64,000 nucleotides of DNA from Rhizobium gallicum bv. gallicum R602sp (GTDB lineage Bacteria; Pseudomonadota; Alphaproteobacteria; Rhizobiales; Rhizobiaceae): NCBI RefSeq assembly GCF_000816845.1, contig NZ_CP006877.1:1307501-1371500 (forward strand). Reading direction: 5' to 3'. Numbering within the stretch: the first letter of the stretch is position 1; each line of letters begins with the position of its first letter. The position numbers and the translations under genes were made by a program. Shown here piece after piece: positions 8,705 to 15,724 of the stretch. Below the pieces are notes generated by a model that did not search any database, was not told the origin of the DNA, and worked only from the letters and a program-made list of their open reading frames with translations.

Positions 8705-9306
8705 GGTTTCGCCCTGCTCCGCATCGTCTCGATCGCCTCGAAGCGCTCGCAGAAGAGCCGCTGGGCCTCCAGCGCCGGAAGCGGCTCGATCAACAGCATG
8801 TCCTTGCTGATGCCGCGCGGCTGGCCGAAGAATTTCCGGGCTTCGACAGGCGTGAAACCGGCCAGGCAGGTCGCCTCGAAATAGGCCGCAATCGTGTCGG
8901 CCTTCTTGATTTTATCCTTGAGTTCCCGTGACGGGTGCGGCGGCAGGCCGAAGCGCAGGTGAACCGCCGCCTCGAGACGCTTCTCCACGGCCTTATAGCC
9001 GCCGCCGACGACTGACTTGAACGGCGAGATCATGTCGCCGATCACATATTCCGGGGCATCGTGCAGCAGCGCCATCATGCAATCGTCGGGCGTCGCATGA
9101 TTGAACCGCCGGAAAATGTCCTCGACGACGAGGCAGTGCTGGGCGACGGAGAAGGCATGGTTTCCGCAGGTCTGGCCGTTCCAACGCGCGACACGCGCCA
9201 GCCCATGGGCGATATCGCTGAGTTCGACATCGAGCGGCGAGGGGTCGAGCAAATCCAGGCGTCGGCCAGACAGCATGCGCTGCCATGCGCGCGGCTCCTT
9301 GCTCAC
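8701..9306 (-). CDS. HD domain hydrolase, YfbR-like
   Basis: 201 residues. HD-superfamily ligands: NHAFSVAQHCLVV (His), ALLHDAPEYVIGD (HD dyad plus Glu) and KKADTIAAYFEA (distal Asp). The arrangement resembles YfbR-type 5'-deoxynucleotidases, which dephosphorylate dNMPs, but the assignment to a substrate is inference. The reading frame extends upstream. I chose GTG 9306 because it overlaps the ygfZ stop as GTGA and matches the usual N-terminus (WQRMLSGRRLDLLDPSP). Downstream it overlaps the phosphatase by 4 nt. Confidence 0.87.
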   Translation of the reverse strand: MSKEPRAWQRMLSGRRLDLLDPSPLDVELSDIAHGLARVARWNGQTCGNHAFSVAQHCLVVEDIFRRFNHATPDDCMMALLHDAPEYVIGDMISPFKSVVGGGYKAVEKRLEAAVHLRFGLPPHPSRELKDKIKKADTIAAYFEATCLAGFTPVEARKFFGQPRGISKDMLLIEPLPALEAQRLFCERFEAIETMRSRAKP

Positions 9307-10142
9307 GCGCTCGCCTCGTCGGCGTTGGCAGGGAAGGTAAGGCCGGACCAGGGCGGCAGCCTTAGCGATACGGTCGTCTCTCCCGCCAGCAGTGGAATGC
9401 CGCTTGCGATGGCTTCGCCGACGCGATCGATGCGCACGATCGCAAGCCCATTTTTGCCGACGACGGTGCCCAGAGCGCCGACCGGCTTTCCCGCAGCGGT
9501 GATCTCGGTCCCCGTGGCGGGCAGATAGGCATCGGCGCTGACTGATACGACACGCCGGCGCGCGGTGCCGCGATGCTGCATGCGCGAAACCACCTCCTGA
9601 CCGACATAGCATCCCTTTTTGAAGGAAAGACCACCGTTCAGATCCAGCAGAACGTCATGCGGAAACGCGTCCTGGAGGGCGAAATCCGCACCGGAAATCG
9701 CAACGCCGTTTGCAGCGCGCAGAGCATCATAAAACTTGGCATCCGCCGTGCCGTGATTGCCGCGGCAGCGCAGAAGCACCTCCCCGGCCTTCGCAAAGCG
9801 GCTGTCGGCCACGCCTTCCGCGGCCTCTTCGTCCCAGGATACGGTAACGCCTTGCTCTTCGACCGGTTCAAGTGTCACAGCGGCGCGCAGCTTGTACATG
9901 GCCAGCCGCTTCAAGAGTGCATCCCGCTGGCCGACGTCCGTCTCGATGATGAAATCGGCGCCGTCGCGCCAGATCATGAAGTCGAACAGGATCTTGCCCT
10001 GCGGCGTCAGCAGCGCGCCCGGCCGGGCTTCGCCTGCGGCAAGTGAGACGATGTTGGTCGTAATGAGATTGTGCAGAAAGGCTTCGGCGTCGGCCCCGCT
10101 GACGCGGAGAAGCGCGCGATCCTTCAGAAAGACGGCTGGCAT
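9303..10142 (-). CDS. ygfZ: Folate-dependent Fe-S cluster protein YgfZ
   Basis: 279 residues related to the T-protein of glycine cleavage. The diagnostic YgfZ signature KKGCYVGQEVVSRM lies near residue 180, with its essential Cys. YgfZ (IBA57 in mitochondria) uses tetrahydrofolate to help assemble or repair certain Fe-S proteins such as MiaB. The N-terminus (FLKDRALLRVSGADAEAFLHNLITTNI) is complete. It heads the overlapping chain ygfZ, HD hydrolase, phosphatase and MscS channel, and sits 80 nt from the periplasmic-protein gene upstream. Confidence 0.92.
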   Translation of the reverse strand: MPAVFLKDRALLRVSGADAEAFLHNLITTNIVSLAAGEARPGALLTPQGKILFDFMIWRDGADFIIETDVGQRDALLKRLAMYKLRAAVTLEPVEEQGVTVSWDEEAAEGVADSRFAKAGEVLLRCRGNHGTADAKFYDALRAANGVAISGADFALQDAFPHDVLLDLNGGLSFKKGCYVGQEVVSRMQHRGTARRRVVSVSADAYLPATGTEITAAGKPVGALGTVVGKNGLAIVRIDRVGEAIASGIPLLAGETTVSLRLPPWSGLTFPANADEASA

Positions 10143-10222
10143 GGCGGAACCTGTCGCGTTCGTTATCGCTCAGAAGTAAGTCTTCCGTGCGCTGGCTGCA
10201 AGCGGGATTGAAAGGGGCAAGC

Positions 10223-10972
10223 TCAGTCGCCGGCCGTGAAGAACTTCCATTTGCCGGCGGGCGTAATGCCGAGACGGTAGAAATTGTAGCCGCCAAATTC
10301 CTGCATGTCGGAAAGGTCGCCCGCAGTGACGATGCGCAACAGTTCCACGCGTTCGGGCGGAGTCAGAGCCTTCAAATCCTTCTCGGCGAAATAAGGCCAG
10401 ACATACATCTCGTCCGGCGTGCCTGCGCCGACATGCACAAAACCGGTCGAGATCACGTCGAGCATGATTGCAAGGATCTCGTCGCCGTCGGGGTCGCCCG
10501 ATAGGTCTTTCAGCGTGCCGATAGGGTCGTCCGTGGGTTCGCCCACTGATACTTGCGTCTGTTCGGCACCGCTGCCGAAGAGTGGCCGCAGGCGCTCCAG
10601 GTCGCCGGATGCTGCGGCTTCTACGATCTGCTCGCGCATGCGGCGCACCGGCTCCGGCACCTTGCTGATGTCGTAGATTACTTCGACAGGCTTCGAATCG
10701 TCACTCGCGCCGGGCGTCTTGTCACTACCTTGGCTGCTGTCCTTGCTGACGAGGGGATCCGGCATCGGCACGCCCGGAGACGTTGAAGACGGTGTCTGGG
10801 ACTGTCCGGAATTTTGCTGATCGGCCGCCTGCGGATCGGCTTGGCCCGGAATCTTCTGGAGTTCAGAAAGAGCATTTGCCGAAGGAGCCGCCAGAATGCC
10901 GGCGCTGAGACAAATAGCGAGCAGGAGCGGCGCGATCGAAAGCCGCGGTTCGGTGTCCTTACCGGTACGCAT
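10223..10972 (-). CDS. Exported protein of unknown function
   Basis: 249 residues. A signal peptide (about 1-33, RLSIAPLLLAICLSAGILAAPSANA) is followed by a Gln/Ser/Pro-rich low-complexity linker (about 40-90) and a conserved globular domain (about 95-249; PVEVIYDISKVPEPVRRMREQIVEAAASGD, then FVHVGAGTPDEMYVWPYFA and a C-terminal GKWKFFTAGD). I recognise it only as a conserved alphaproteobacterial periplasmic protein without an assigned function. It starts 11 nt after the stop of the small acidic gene upstream, so the two are likely one transcript. Confidence 0.75.
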   Translation of the reverse strand: MRTGKDTEPRLSIAPLLLAICLSAGILAAPSANALSELQKIPGQADPQAADQQNSGQSQTPSSTSPGVPMPDPLVSKDSSQGSDKTPGASDDSKPVEVIYDISKVPEPVRRMREQIVEAAASGDLERLRPLFGSGAEQTQVSVGEPTDDPIGTLKDLSGDPDGDEILAIMLDVISTGFVHVGAGTPDEMYVWPYFAEKDLKALTPPERVELLRIVTAGDLSDMQEFGGYNFYRLGITPAGKWKFFTAGD

Positions 10973-10983
10973 GGGACTCTCTA

Positions 10984-11241
10984 TTATTGCAGGGTGCGGT
11001 TCGGTGAAAATTCGCCACCCAGCATACGTTCGCGCAACGAATCAAGCAGCGCCTCTGCACCCTTTTCGCCATGGCGGCGGATCGTTTCGCGCAGCGCTTG
11101 AACGATTGCCGTGTCGGCAATAATCTCTGGCTCGATACCGTCAGCCATACCGTCGGCCCAGGCTTCGTTGTGGTACTCCAGAGCCGCCTGCATCTTTTCG
11201 TGGACGATCATGTCGTCGATGTCATTGAGGCTTGGTTCCAT
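10984..11241 (-). CDS. Small acidic conserved hypothetical protein
   Basis: About 85 residues, acidic and helical, with no known motif (EPSLNDIDDMIVHEKMQAALEYHNEAWADGMADGIEPEIIAD). The upstream in-frame ATG at 11262 lacks a ribosome-binding site. The ATG pair at 11244/11241 directly follows GAGGAAGAG, so I prefer the internal start. It lies 11 nt before the exported-protein gene, suggesting joint expression. The function is unknown. Confidence 0.65.
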   Translation of the reverse strand: MEPSLNDIDDMIVHEKMQAALEYHNEAWADGMADGIEPEIIADTAIVQALRETIRRHGEKGAEALLDSLRERMLGGEFSPNRTLQ

Positions 11242-11341
11242 CATCTCTTCCTCAAATTGCATGCCTTACTGCCTGGTTAACAACTCTATCAGCCTTTTCC
11301 CAAAACGACACGTGCGCGAGTGAAAACAGGTTAATTTATCC

Positions 11342-11773
11342 CTAATTTCCAAAGCGCGAGGTAATTTCTGTGGCGAGTGTTGCACCTTCGTTACGGTAGC
11401 GCTCTTCTGCCACGATGGCTGATGGAGTGCAATCGTTGTAGACCGAAGCAAAAGCGCGGTAGCCGCGGTTGAACGCCGCCGTCAGCCTTTCCTTCCGCTG
11501 CGGTTCGTCTTTCGTCTCCGAATCCAGCAGCTTTTGCATGTCGCTTCGCCATTCGCTGCCGCCCGGCGCCTTGCAGAGCGTGCGCAGATAGTGGACCGAG
11601 CCGATCACCTCCGCCAGCCGCGAGAGCTTGTCGTCATAAGGCACGACAACGGGCGCTGCCGGCACGGCTTCGGGAACCGCCGGCGGCGCCTTGTCCTGGG
11701 CCCATGCCGCAGCCGCTATTGCCGAACCGGCGCAGACAACGACAGGCAGAAAAACGCGTCGAACGGGAATCAT
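11342..11773 (-). CDS. TIGR02301 family exported protein
   Basis: 143 residues with a signal peptide (about 1-25, cleavage after AAAAWA). A Pro/Ala linker and a small helical domain follow, containing VIGSVHYLRTLCKAPGGSEWRSDMQKLLDSE and RKERLTAAFNRGYRAFASVYNDCTPSA. I recognise this as the TIGR02301 family of uncharacterised alphaproteobacterial exported proteins. Two conserved cysteines (TLCKAP, NDCTPS) may form a disulfide. It lies in the minus-strand run between the NUDIX gene and the small acidic gene. Confidence 0.8.
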   Translation of the reverse strand: MIPVRRVFLPVVVCAGSAIAAAAWAQDKAPPAVPEAVPAAPVVVPYDDKLSRLAEVIGSVHYLRTLCKAPGGSEWRSDMQKLLDSETKDEPQRKERLTAAFNRGYRAFASVYNDCTPSAIVAEERYRNEGATLATEITSRFGN

Positions 11774-11833
11774 ATTGTTAGATGATACCTGCGCCGTGAC
11801 CGGAACAAGGCAGGCTGATGACTATCCACGCCG

Positions 11834-12250
11834 TTATTGCTGTACGGAGAGCCGTTCGGCACATTCAAGCACCGACTGCGGCACCGGCAAGCGGCGGATT
11901 TGCTCGACGGTGTACCAGCCGAGAGCGGCTGCGTCGTCCGCCGCCACCGCCACCGCGTCCGCGTCAGCCTCCACGGTGAAGACCGAAAGGAGAAAGTGGC
12001 TGCTGACGCTGCCGTCGGCGGCATGGGCCGTCAGGTCGTAGATCGCAAAGAGCTGCGGACTATAGGCGCGGATGCCGGTCTCTTCCTCAAATTCGCGCAG
12101 CGCCGTTTGATCAGGCGCCTCGCCGTCCTCCGCCCGGCCGCCGGGAAAGGCATACATATCCGCAGACGGCGGCTTGCTGCGGAGCACGAGGAGAAAGCGG
12201 CCGTCGCGCTCGAGGATCGCTGACGACGCTGCTCTTGGTTTTGAAGTCAT
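11834..12250 (-). CDS. NUDIX hydrolase
   Basis: 138 residues with a complete Nudix box at about residues 38-60: [18 protein letters not shown] followed by EEETGI, matching G-x5-E-x7-R-E-U-x-E-E-x-G-U. Nudix enzymes cleave nucleoside diphosphates linked to another moiety, often damaged nucleotides or dinucleoside polyphosphates. The Pro-rich [19 protein letters not shown] region upstream of the box is typical of small NTP or ADP-ribose pyrophosphatases, but the substrate is unassigned. The ATG at 12250 lies divergently next to ynfA. Confidence 0.9.
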   Translation of the reverse strand: MTSKPRAASSAILERDGRFLLVLRSKPPSADMYAFPGGRAEDGEAPDQTALREFEEETGIRAYSPQLFAIYDLTAHAADGSVSSHFLLSVFTVEADADAVAVAADDAAALGWYTVEQIRRLPVPQSVLECAERLSVQQ

Positions 12251-12332
12251 GACCTGCCGTCTCTACACTCAGCCGGGGATTTGCGTATTCTCGTGTTGGA
12301 TATTCAATCGCCGATTCGAAGGGAAGGGGCAC

Positions 12333-12653
12333 CTGATCTATATCATCTACGCGTTTGCCGCACTCTTTGAAATCGCGGGCTGCTTTGCCTTCTGGGCCTG
12401 GTTGAGGCTGGGCAAACCGATTGGCTGGCTCGCGCCGGGCATGGTCTCGCTTGCCCTCTTCGCCTGGCTTCTAACGCTGGTGCCGAGCGAGGCGGCCGGG
12501 CGCACCTTCGCGGCCTATGGTGGCATTTATGTCGTCGCATCGCTTGTCTGGCTGTGGCTTGCGGAAAACCGTGTTCCGGACCGTTGGGATATCGGCGGGG
12601 CGGCCGTCTGCCTTGCCGGGACGGCGATCATTCTCTTCGGGCCGCGCAGCTAG
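12333..12653 (+). CDS. ynfA: YnfA-family (UPF0060) small membrane protein, apparent CTG start
   Basis: About 106 residues and four predicted membrane helices, with the UPF0060 hallmarks [45 protein letters not shown] and [24 protein letters not shown]. The fold is like small multidrug-resistance proteins, but transport has not been firmly shown. No ATG, GTG or TTG lies at the expected N-terminus. CTG 12333 sits where homologues, as I recall them, have ATG, and it follows a GGGAAGGGG box. The nearest in-frame ATG (12249) would add 28 unrelated residues and overlap the NUDIX start. Confidence 0.82.
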   Translation: MIYIIYAFAALFEIAGCFAFWAWLRLGKPIGWLAPGMVSLALFAWLLTLVPSEAAGRTFAAYGGIYVVASLVWLWLAENRVPDRWDIGGAAVCLAGTAIILFGPRS

Positions 12654-12697
12654 GGCTGTGCCTTGACGGTTGCCAAACAGGGTGCAAAGACAAATTC

Positions 12698-13459
12698 ATG
12701 TGCGGACGCTATGCCTTGACGCTGACCCCGGAGGAGTTGAAGGAGATACTTGGGCTGCTGGAGCTCGGGGCCTTTCCCGCGCGCTACAATATTGCGCCGA
12801 CGCAGCCGATCCTCGTCGTCGTTTCCGGCCAAGCGCAGGAGCGCGGCAGCAATCTTCCGGATCGCCGCGCCGTGCTGGTGCGCTGGGGGTTGACGCCGTC
12901 CTGGGTAAAGGATCCGAAGGAATTTCCGCTGCTCATCAATGCGCGGGCCGAAACCGCAATCGGCAAGGCATCCTTCCGCGCCGCGATGCGCCATCGCCGT
13001 GTGCTCGTCCCGGCTTCCGGCTTTTACGAGTGGCATCGCCCCTCGAAAGAAAGAAACGAGAAACCCCAGGCTTATTGGATCAGGCCCCGCCGCGGCGGCG
13101 TGGTTGCCTTCGCCGGCCTGATGGAGACCTGGTCGTCGGCCGACGGCTCGGAAGTCGATACGGGCGCGATCCTGACCACGGCCGCCAACGCCTCCATCGC
13201 AACGATCCATGACCGCATGCCGGTCGTCATCAAGCCGGAGGATTTCGCCCGCTGGCTCGACTGCAAGAGCCAGGAACCGCGCGACGTCGCCGATCTGATG
13301 CAGCCGACGGACGAGGATTTCTTCGAAGCGATCCCCGTCGCAGACAAGGTCAACAAGGTCGCCAACATGGGAGCCGACCTGCAGACGCCCTTGGTGGTCG
13401 AGACGCCGCAGAAACCGCCCGGCAAGAAAGCTGGCGACGGCCAGCTCAGCTTATTTTAA
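12698..13459 (+). CDS. SRAP (SOS response-associated peptidase / HMCES-like) protein
   Basis: 253 residues. SRAP proteins form a thiazolidine DNA-protein crosslink with abasic sites in single-stranded DNA through Cys2 and shield them. Key residues are present: MCGRYA (Cys2, exposed after removal of Met), RYNIAPTQ (Asn), ASGFYEWH (catalytic Glu) and ATIHDRMPVV (His). ATG 12698 is fixed by the need for Cys at position 2. The C-terminus is an unstructured Lys/Pro tail. It stands alone, 44 nt after ynfA. Confidence 0.93.
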   Translation: MCGRYALTLTPEELKEILGLLELGAFPARYNIAPTQPILVVVSGQAQERGSNLPDRRAVLVRWGLTPSWVKDPKEFPLLINARAETAIGKASFRAAMRHRRVLVPASGFYEWHRPSKERNEKPQAYWIRPRRGGVVAFAGLMETWSSADGSEVDTGAILTTAANASIATIHDRMPVVIKPEDFARWLDCKSQEPRDVADLMQPTDEDFFEAIPVADKVNKVANMGADLQTPLVVETPQKPPGKKAGDGQLSLF

Positions 13460-13536
13460 AATCCCATGTCATTCAGGATTTTCCTAAAACCCAACGCTTC
13501 GATCGAGGCGGCCTTTCGGGTTTGGGGCTGGACAGG

Positions 13537-13714
13537 ATCGCAGACGGCCCCGCCGTCGCGTCGTTCCTCTGATTTTTTGGCCTGGAATATGGCGCGCCTG
13601 CTGCAGCCGGTATTCGTAAAACTCGCCGCGCGGCGGGTTTTCGATGTCGTCATTGGTATCGTCATGAGCTTGCTGGCGATCAGCCTGCTCGTTCGCTTCT
13701 TGCGTCCGGCTTAG
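13537..13714 (+). pseudogene. Relic of a LysE/ArgO-type amino acid exporter (C-terminus)
   Basis: The last 41 codons read MARLLQPVFVKLAARRVF and continue as a hydrophobic helix (VVIGIVMSLLAISLLVRFL). This matches the C-terminal end of LysE/ArgO exporters. Just upstream, a different frame reads ASFL-stop-FFGLEYGA, which fits the preceding family segment (a W-FF-x-L-x-YGARLL pattern) if the TGA at 13570-13572 replaced TGG and two bases were lost near 13595. No earlier part of the gene is recognisable between the SRAP stop and this point. The left boundary is approximate. An 82-codon open frame from 13466 covers it but mixes unrelated sequence. Confidence 0.6.
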
Positions 13715-13854
13715 GCGATCTTCTTGACGAGAGCCGGCTTGCTCTTCAGCATCAGCGCGGCGGCCAGAACGGCCTTGAGGCCGAGCGGGCGGTAATGTGT
13801 GCTCAGATCCGGCTTTGCCGCTTGTTCCGCCTGGTCTGTTTTTTTCGAGGTCAC
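13711..13854 (-). CDS. Small hypothetical protein (47 residues)
   Basis: It starts at GTG 13854 after a good AAGGAGAG box 5 nt upstream. The protein has a charged N-terminus (TSKKTDQAEQAAKPDLSTHYRPLG) and a short hydrophobic helix (LKAVLAAALMLK), then SKPALVKKIA. No known family is recognised. The frame is open further upstream to 13932, but that part lacks a ribosome-binding site. Its stop overlaps the end of the exporter relic. An 8-bp inverted repeat lies about 47 nt upstream. Confidence 0.55.
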   Translation of the reverse strand: MTSKKTDQAEQAAKPDLSTHYRPLGLKAVLAAALMLKSKPALVKKIA

Positions 13855-13900
13855 GATACTCTCCTTACACGCTTCCCTAGACTTTTTATTTGTTCTGCTC

Positions 13901-13923
13901 TTTTGTCGCCAAAAACGACAAAA
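13901..13923 (-). promoter_or_regulatory. Perfect 8-bp inverted repeat
   Basis: TTTTGTCG (13901-13908) and CGACAAAA (13916-13923) surround a 7-nt CCAAAAA loop. It lies between pssA and the 47-residue gene, both on the minus strand. It could act as a pssA terminator or as an operator in front of the small gene. The sequence alone does not decide. Confidence 0.45.
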
Positions 13924-14022
13924 TAGAGGCATGGCTTATCAGGAATTGTGTACGCAATGCACATTGCGCGAGGCTTGGTGCGAAGCCTCGCGTTCGTCGG
14001 GACCTACCGGGCGTGTGCGAAA

Positions 14023-14880
14023 TCAGATGTGGCGGCCGATATCGTCGTCGCCGTCACCCGGTTCTTCGATCGTGAGCGTGCCGTACTTCAATCGCCACCT
14101 ACGTGCTCCGAAGGGCAGCGACAGCAGATAGACGATGACGGTGAACACCATGACTTCCCAGGTAAAGCTCATCAGGAGAGCGACATAGAGCACGACGCCG
14201 AGCATCAGCGGCAGCACCAGATCGCGCCGCAAGCGGCTGCCTTCGGACTTGCCGGACCAGACGGGCAGGCGGCTGATGAGCAGGAAAGCGATCAGAACCG
14301 TATAGGCCGACGAGATATAGGCGAAGGTGCGGTCTTCGGTGAGGCCGAGGAAGCCGAGATAGACGGGCAGCAGCACCAGCATGGCACCGGCGGGCGCAGG
14401 CACGCCGACGAAATATTCGGATTGCCAGGGCGCGCGGTTTTCCCGTTCCGCCATGACGTTGAAGCGGGCGAGGCGGAGGCCTGCGGCGATCGCATAGATC
14501 AGTGCGGCGATCCAGCCGATGGAGCGCGCGCTGTCCAGCGCGAAGACATAGACGACGAGAGCGGGCGCGACACCGAAATTGACGATGTCGGCGAGCGAAT
14601 CCATCTGCGCGCCGAACTTGGAGGTTGCCTTCATCAGGCGGGCGATGCGCCCGTCGATGCCGTCGAGAAAGGCGGCCAGCAGCACCATTATCACCGCCAG
14701 CTCGTAGCGGCTCTCGAAAGCCAGGCGGATGCCGGTGAGGCCCGCGCAGATCGCCAGAATCGTGATCAGATTGGGAACGACGAGGCGCAGCGGAATTTCG
14801 CGGAGCCGCGGACCGCGCGCCGCATCGTTCGGGCCGTTCGGTTCGAAGGGCGGAAAAGGCGTCTCCATAGCACGCTCCAT
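14023..14880 (-). CDS. pssA: CDP-diacylglycerol-serine O-phosphatidyltransferase
   Basis: Makes phosphatidylserine from CDP-diacylglycerol and serine at the inner membrane, the first step to phosphatidylethanolamine. 285 residues with several membrane helices. The complete CDP-alcohol phosphotransferase motif lies near residue 80: DGIDGRIARLMKATS, then FGAQMDSLADIVNFG, with all acidic metal ligands. It is of the membrane type (type II) used by rhizobia, not the soluble E. coli type. It starts 5 nt after the psd stop, so psd-pssA is one transcript. Phosphatidylethanolamine is also the substrate for phosphatidylcholine synthesis in rhizobia. Confidence 0.95.
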   Translation of the reverse strand: MERAMETPFPPFEPNGPNDAARGPRLREIPLRLVVPNLITILAICAGLTGIRLAFESRYELAVIMVLLAAFLDGIDGRIARLMKATSKFGAQMDSLADIVNFGVAPALVVYVFALDSARSIGWIAALIYAIAAGLRLARFNVMAERENRAPWQSEYFVGVPAPAGAMLVLLPVYLGFLGLTEDRTFAYISSAYTVLIAFLLISRLPVWSGKSEGSRLRRDLVLPLMLGVVLYVALLMSFTWEVMVFTVIVYLLSLPFGARRWRLKYGTLTIEEPGDGDDDIGRHI

Positions 14881-14885
14881 TCGTT

Positions 14886-15584
14886 CTAGCTGCGGCGGCT
14901 GATGACGGGTCCCTTGGGGGAGCCGAATTCAGCGAGTACCGTTTCGCCGGCAATCGCCGTCTGGCCGAGCGAAACACGTGCTGCCGCGCCGGCCGGCAGG
15001 AAGACGTCGAGCCTGGAGCCGAAACGGATAAGGCCGAAACGCTCGCCGGCATCCAGCGGCTCGTTGTTATTGGCCCAGCACAGAATACGGCGGGCGACGA
15101 GGCCGGCGATCTGCACGACGCCGATCTGGCCGTGGACGGTCTCGATCACCAGCCCGTTGCGCTCATTGTCTTCGCTGGCCTTGTCGAGCTCGGCATTCAC
15201 GAAGCTGCCAGACCGGTAGTTGATGCTCACGACGCGGCCGCGCATCGGCGCGCGGTTTACATGGCAGTTGAAGACGTTCATGAAGACCGAGATGCGCAGC
15301 ATCGGCTCGTTGCCTAGGTTCAGCTCGGCGGGCGGCGTCACCATCTGGATCGAAGAGACCTTGCCGTCGGCCGGCGAGATCACCAGGTCATCATCCTGCG
15401 GCGTCATGCGCTCGGGATCGCGGAAGAAGTAGGCGCACCAGAGGGTCAGTACGAGGCCGACCCAAAAGAGCGGCTCGAATATCCAGCCAAGGATCAGCGA
15501 AGCTACGAAGAACGCGGCGACGAATACATAGCCTTCCTTGTGCACCGGAACGATGGTGTTTCGAACGGTATTGAGCAAGCTCAT
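14886..15584 (-). CDS. psd: Phosphatidylserine decarboxylase proenzyme
   Basis: Converts phosphatidylserine to phosphatidylethanolamine. 232 residues, short form (PSD-A). The pyruvoyl cleavage site is in [13 protein letters not shown]: self-cleavage before Ser of FGSR gives the beta and alpha chains. Membrane helices lie near residues 20-65, and [10 protein letters not shown] and [11 protein letters not shown] are typical. ATG 15584 ([18 protein letters not shown]) is the usual N-terminus and follows GAGGAG. It forms an operon with pssA, 5 nt downstream, so the two successive enzymes are made together. Confidence 0.94.
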   Translation of the reverse strand: MSLLNTVRNTIVPVHKEGYVFVAAFFVASLILGWIFEPLFWVGLVLTLWCAYFFRDPERMTPQDDDLVISPADGKVSSIQMVTPPAELNLGNEPMLRISVFMNVFNCHVNRAPMRGRVVSINYRSGSFVNAELDKASEDNERNGLVIETVHGQIGVVQIAGLVARRILCWANNNEPLDAGERFGLIRFGSRLDVFLPAGAAARVSLGQTAIAGETVLAEFGSPKGPVISRRS

Positions 15585-15724
15585 CGACGCTGGTCTCCTC
15601 GCGCTTTTTCGTTTTCGCTGGTTATAGAAAAAGTCCTGCGGGAGCAATGCCGTGCCGCTCGCGCCCGATCTTATGGCATGGTTCTAAACAGCAAAACGAC
15701 AGAGCGGCCCTTTGGTTCGAATGC

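Noticed and set aside
13932..14131. Plus-strand frame starting MAYQELCTQC
   Set aside because: The CxxC start looked like a zinc-binding microprotein, but it runs antisense into pssA and its start has no convincing ribosome-binding site.
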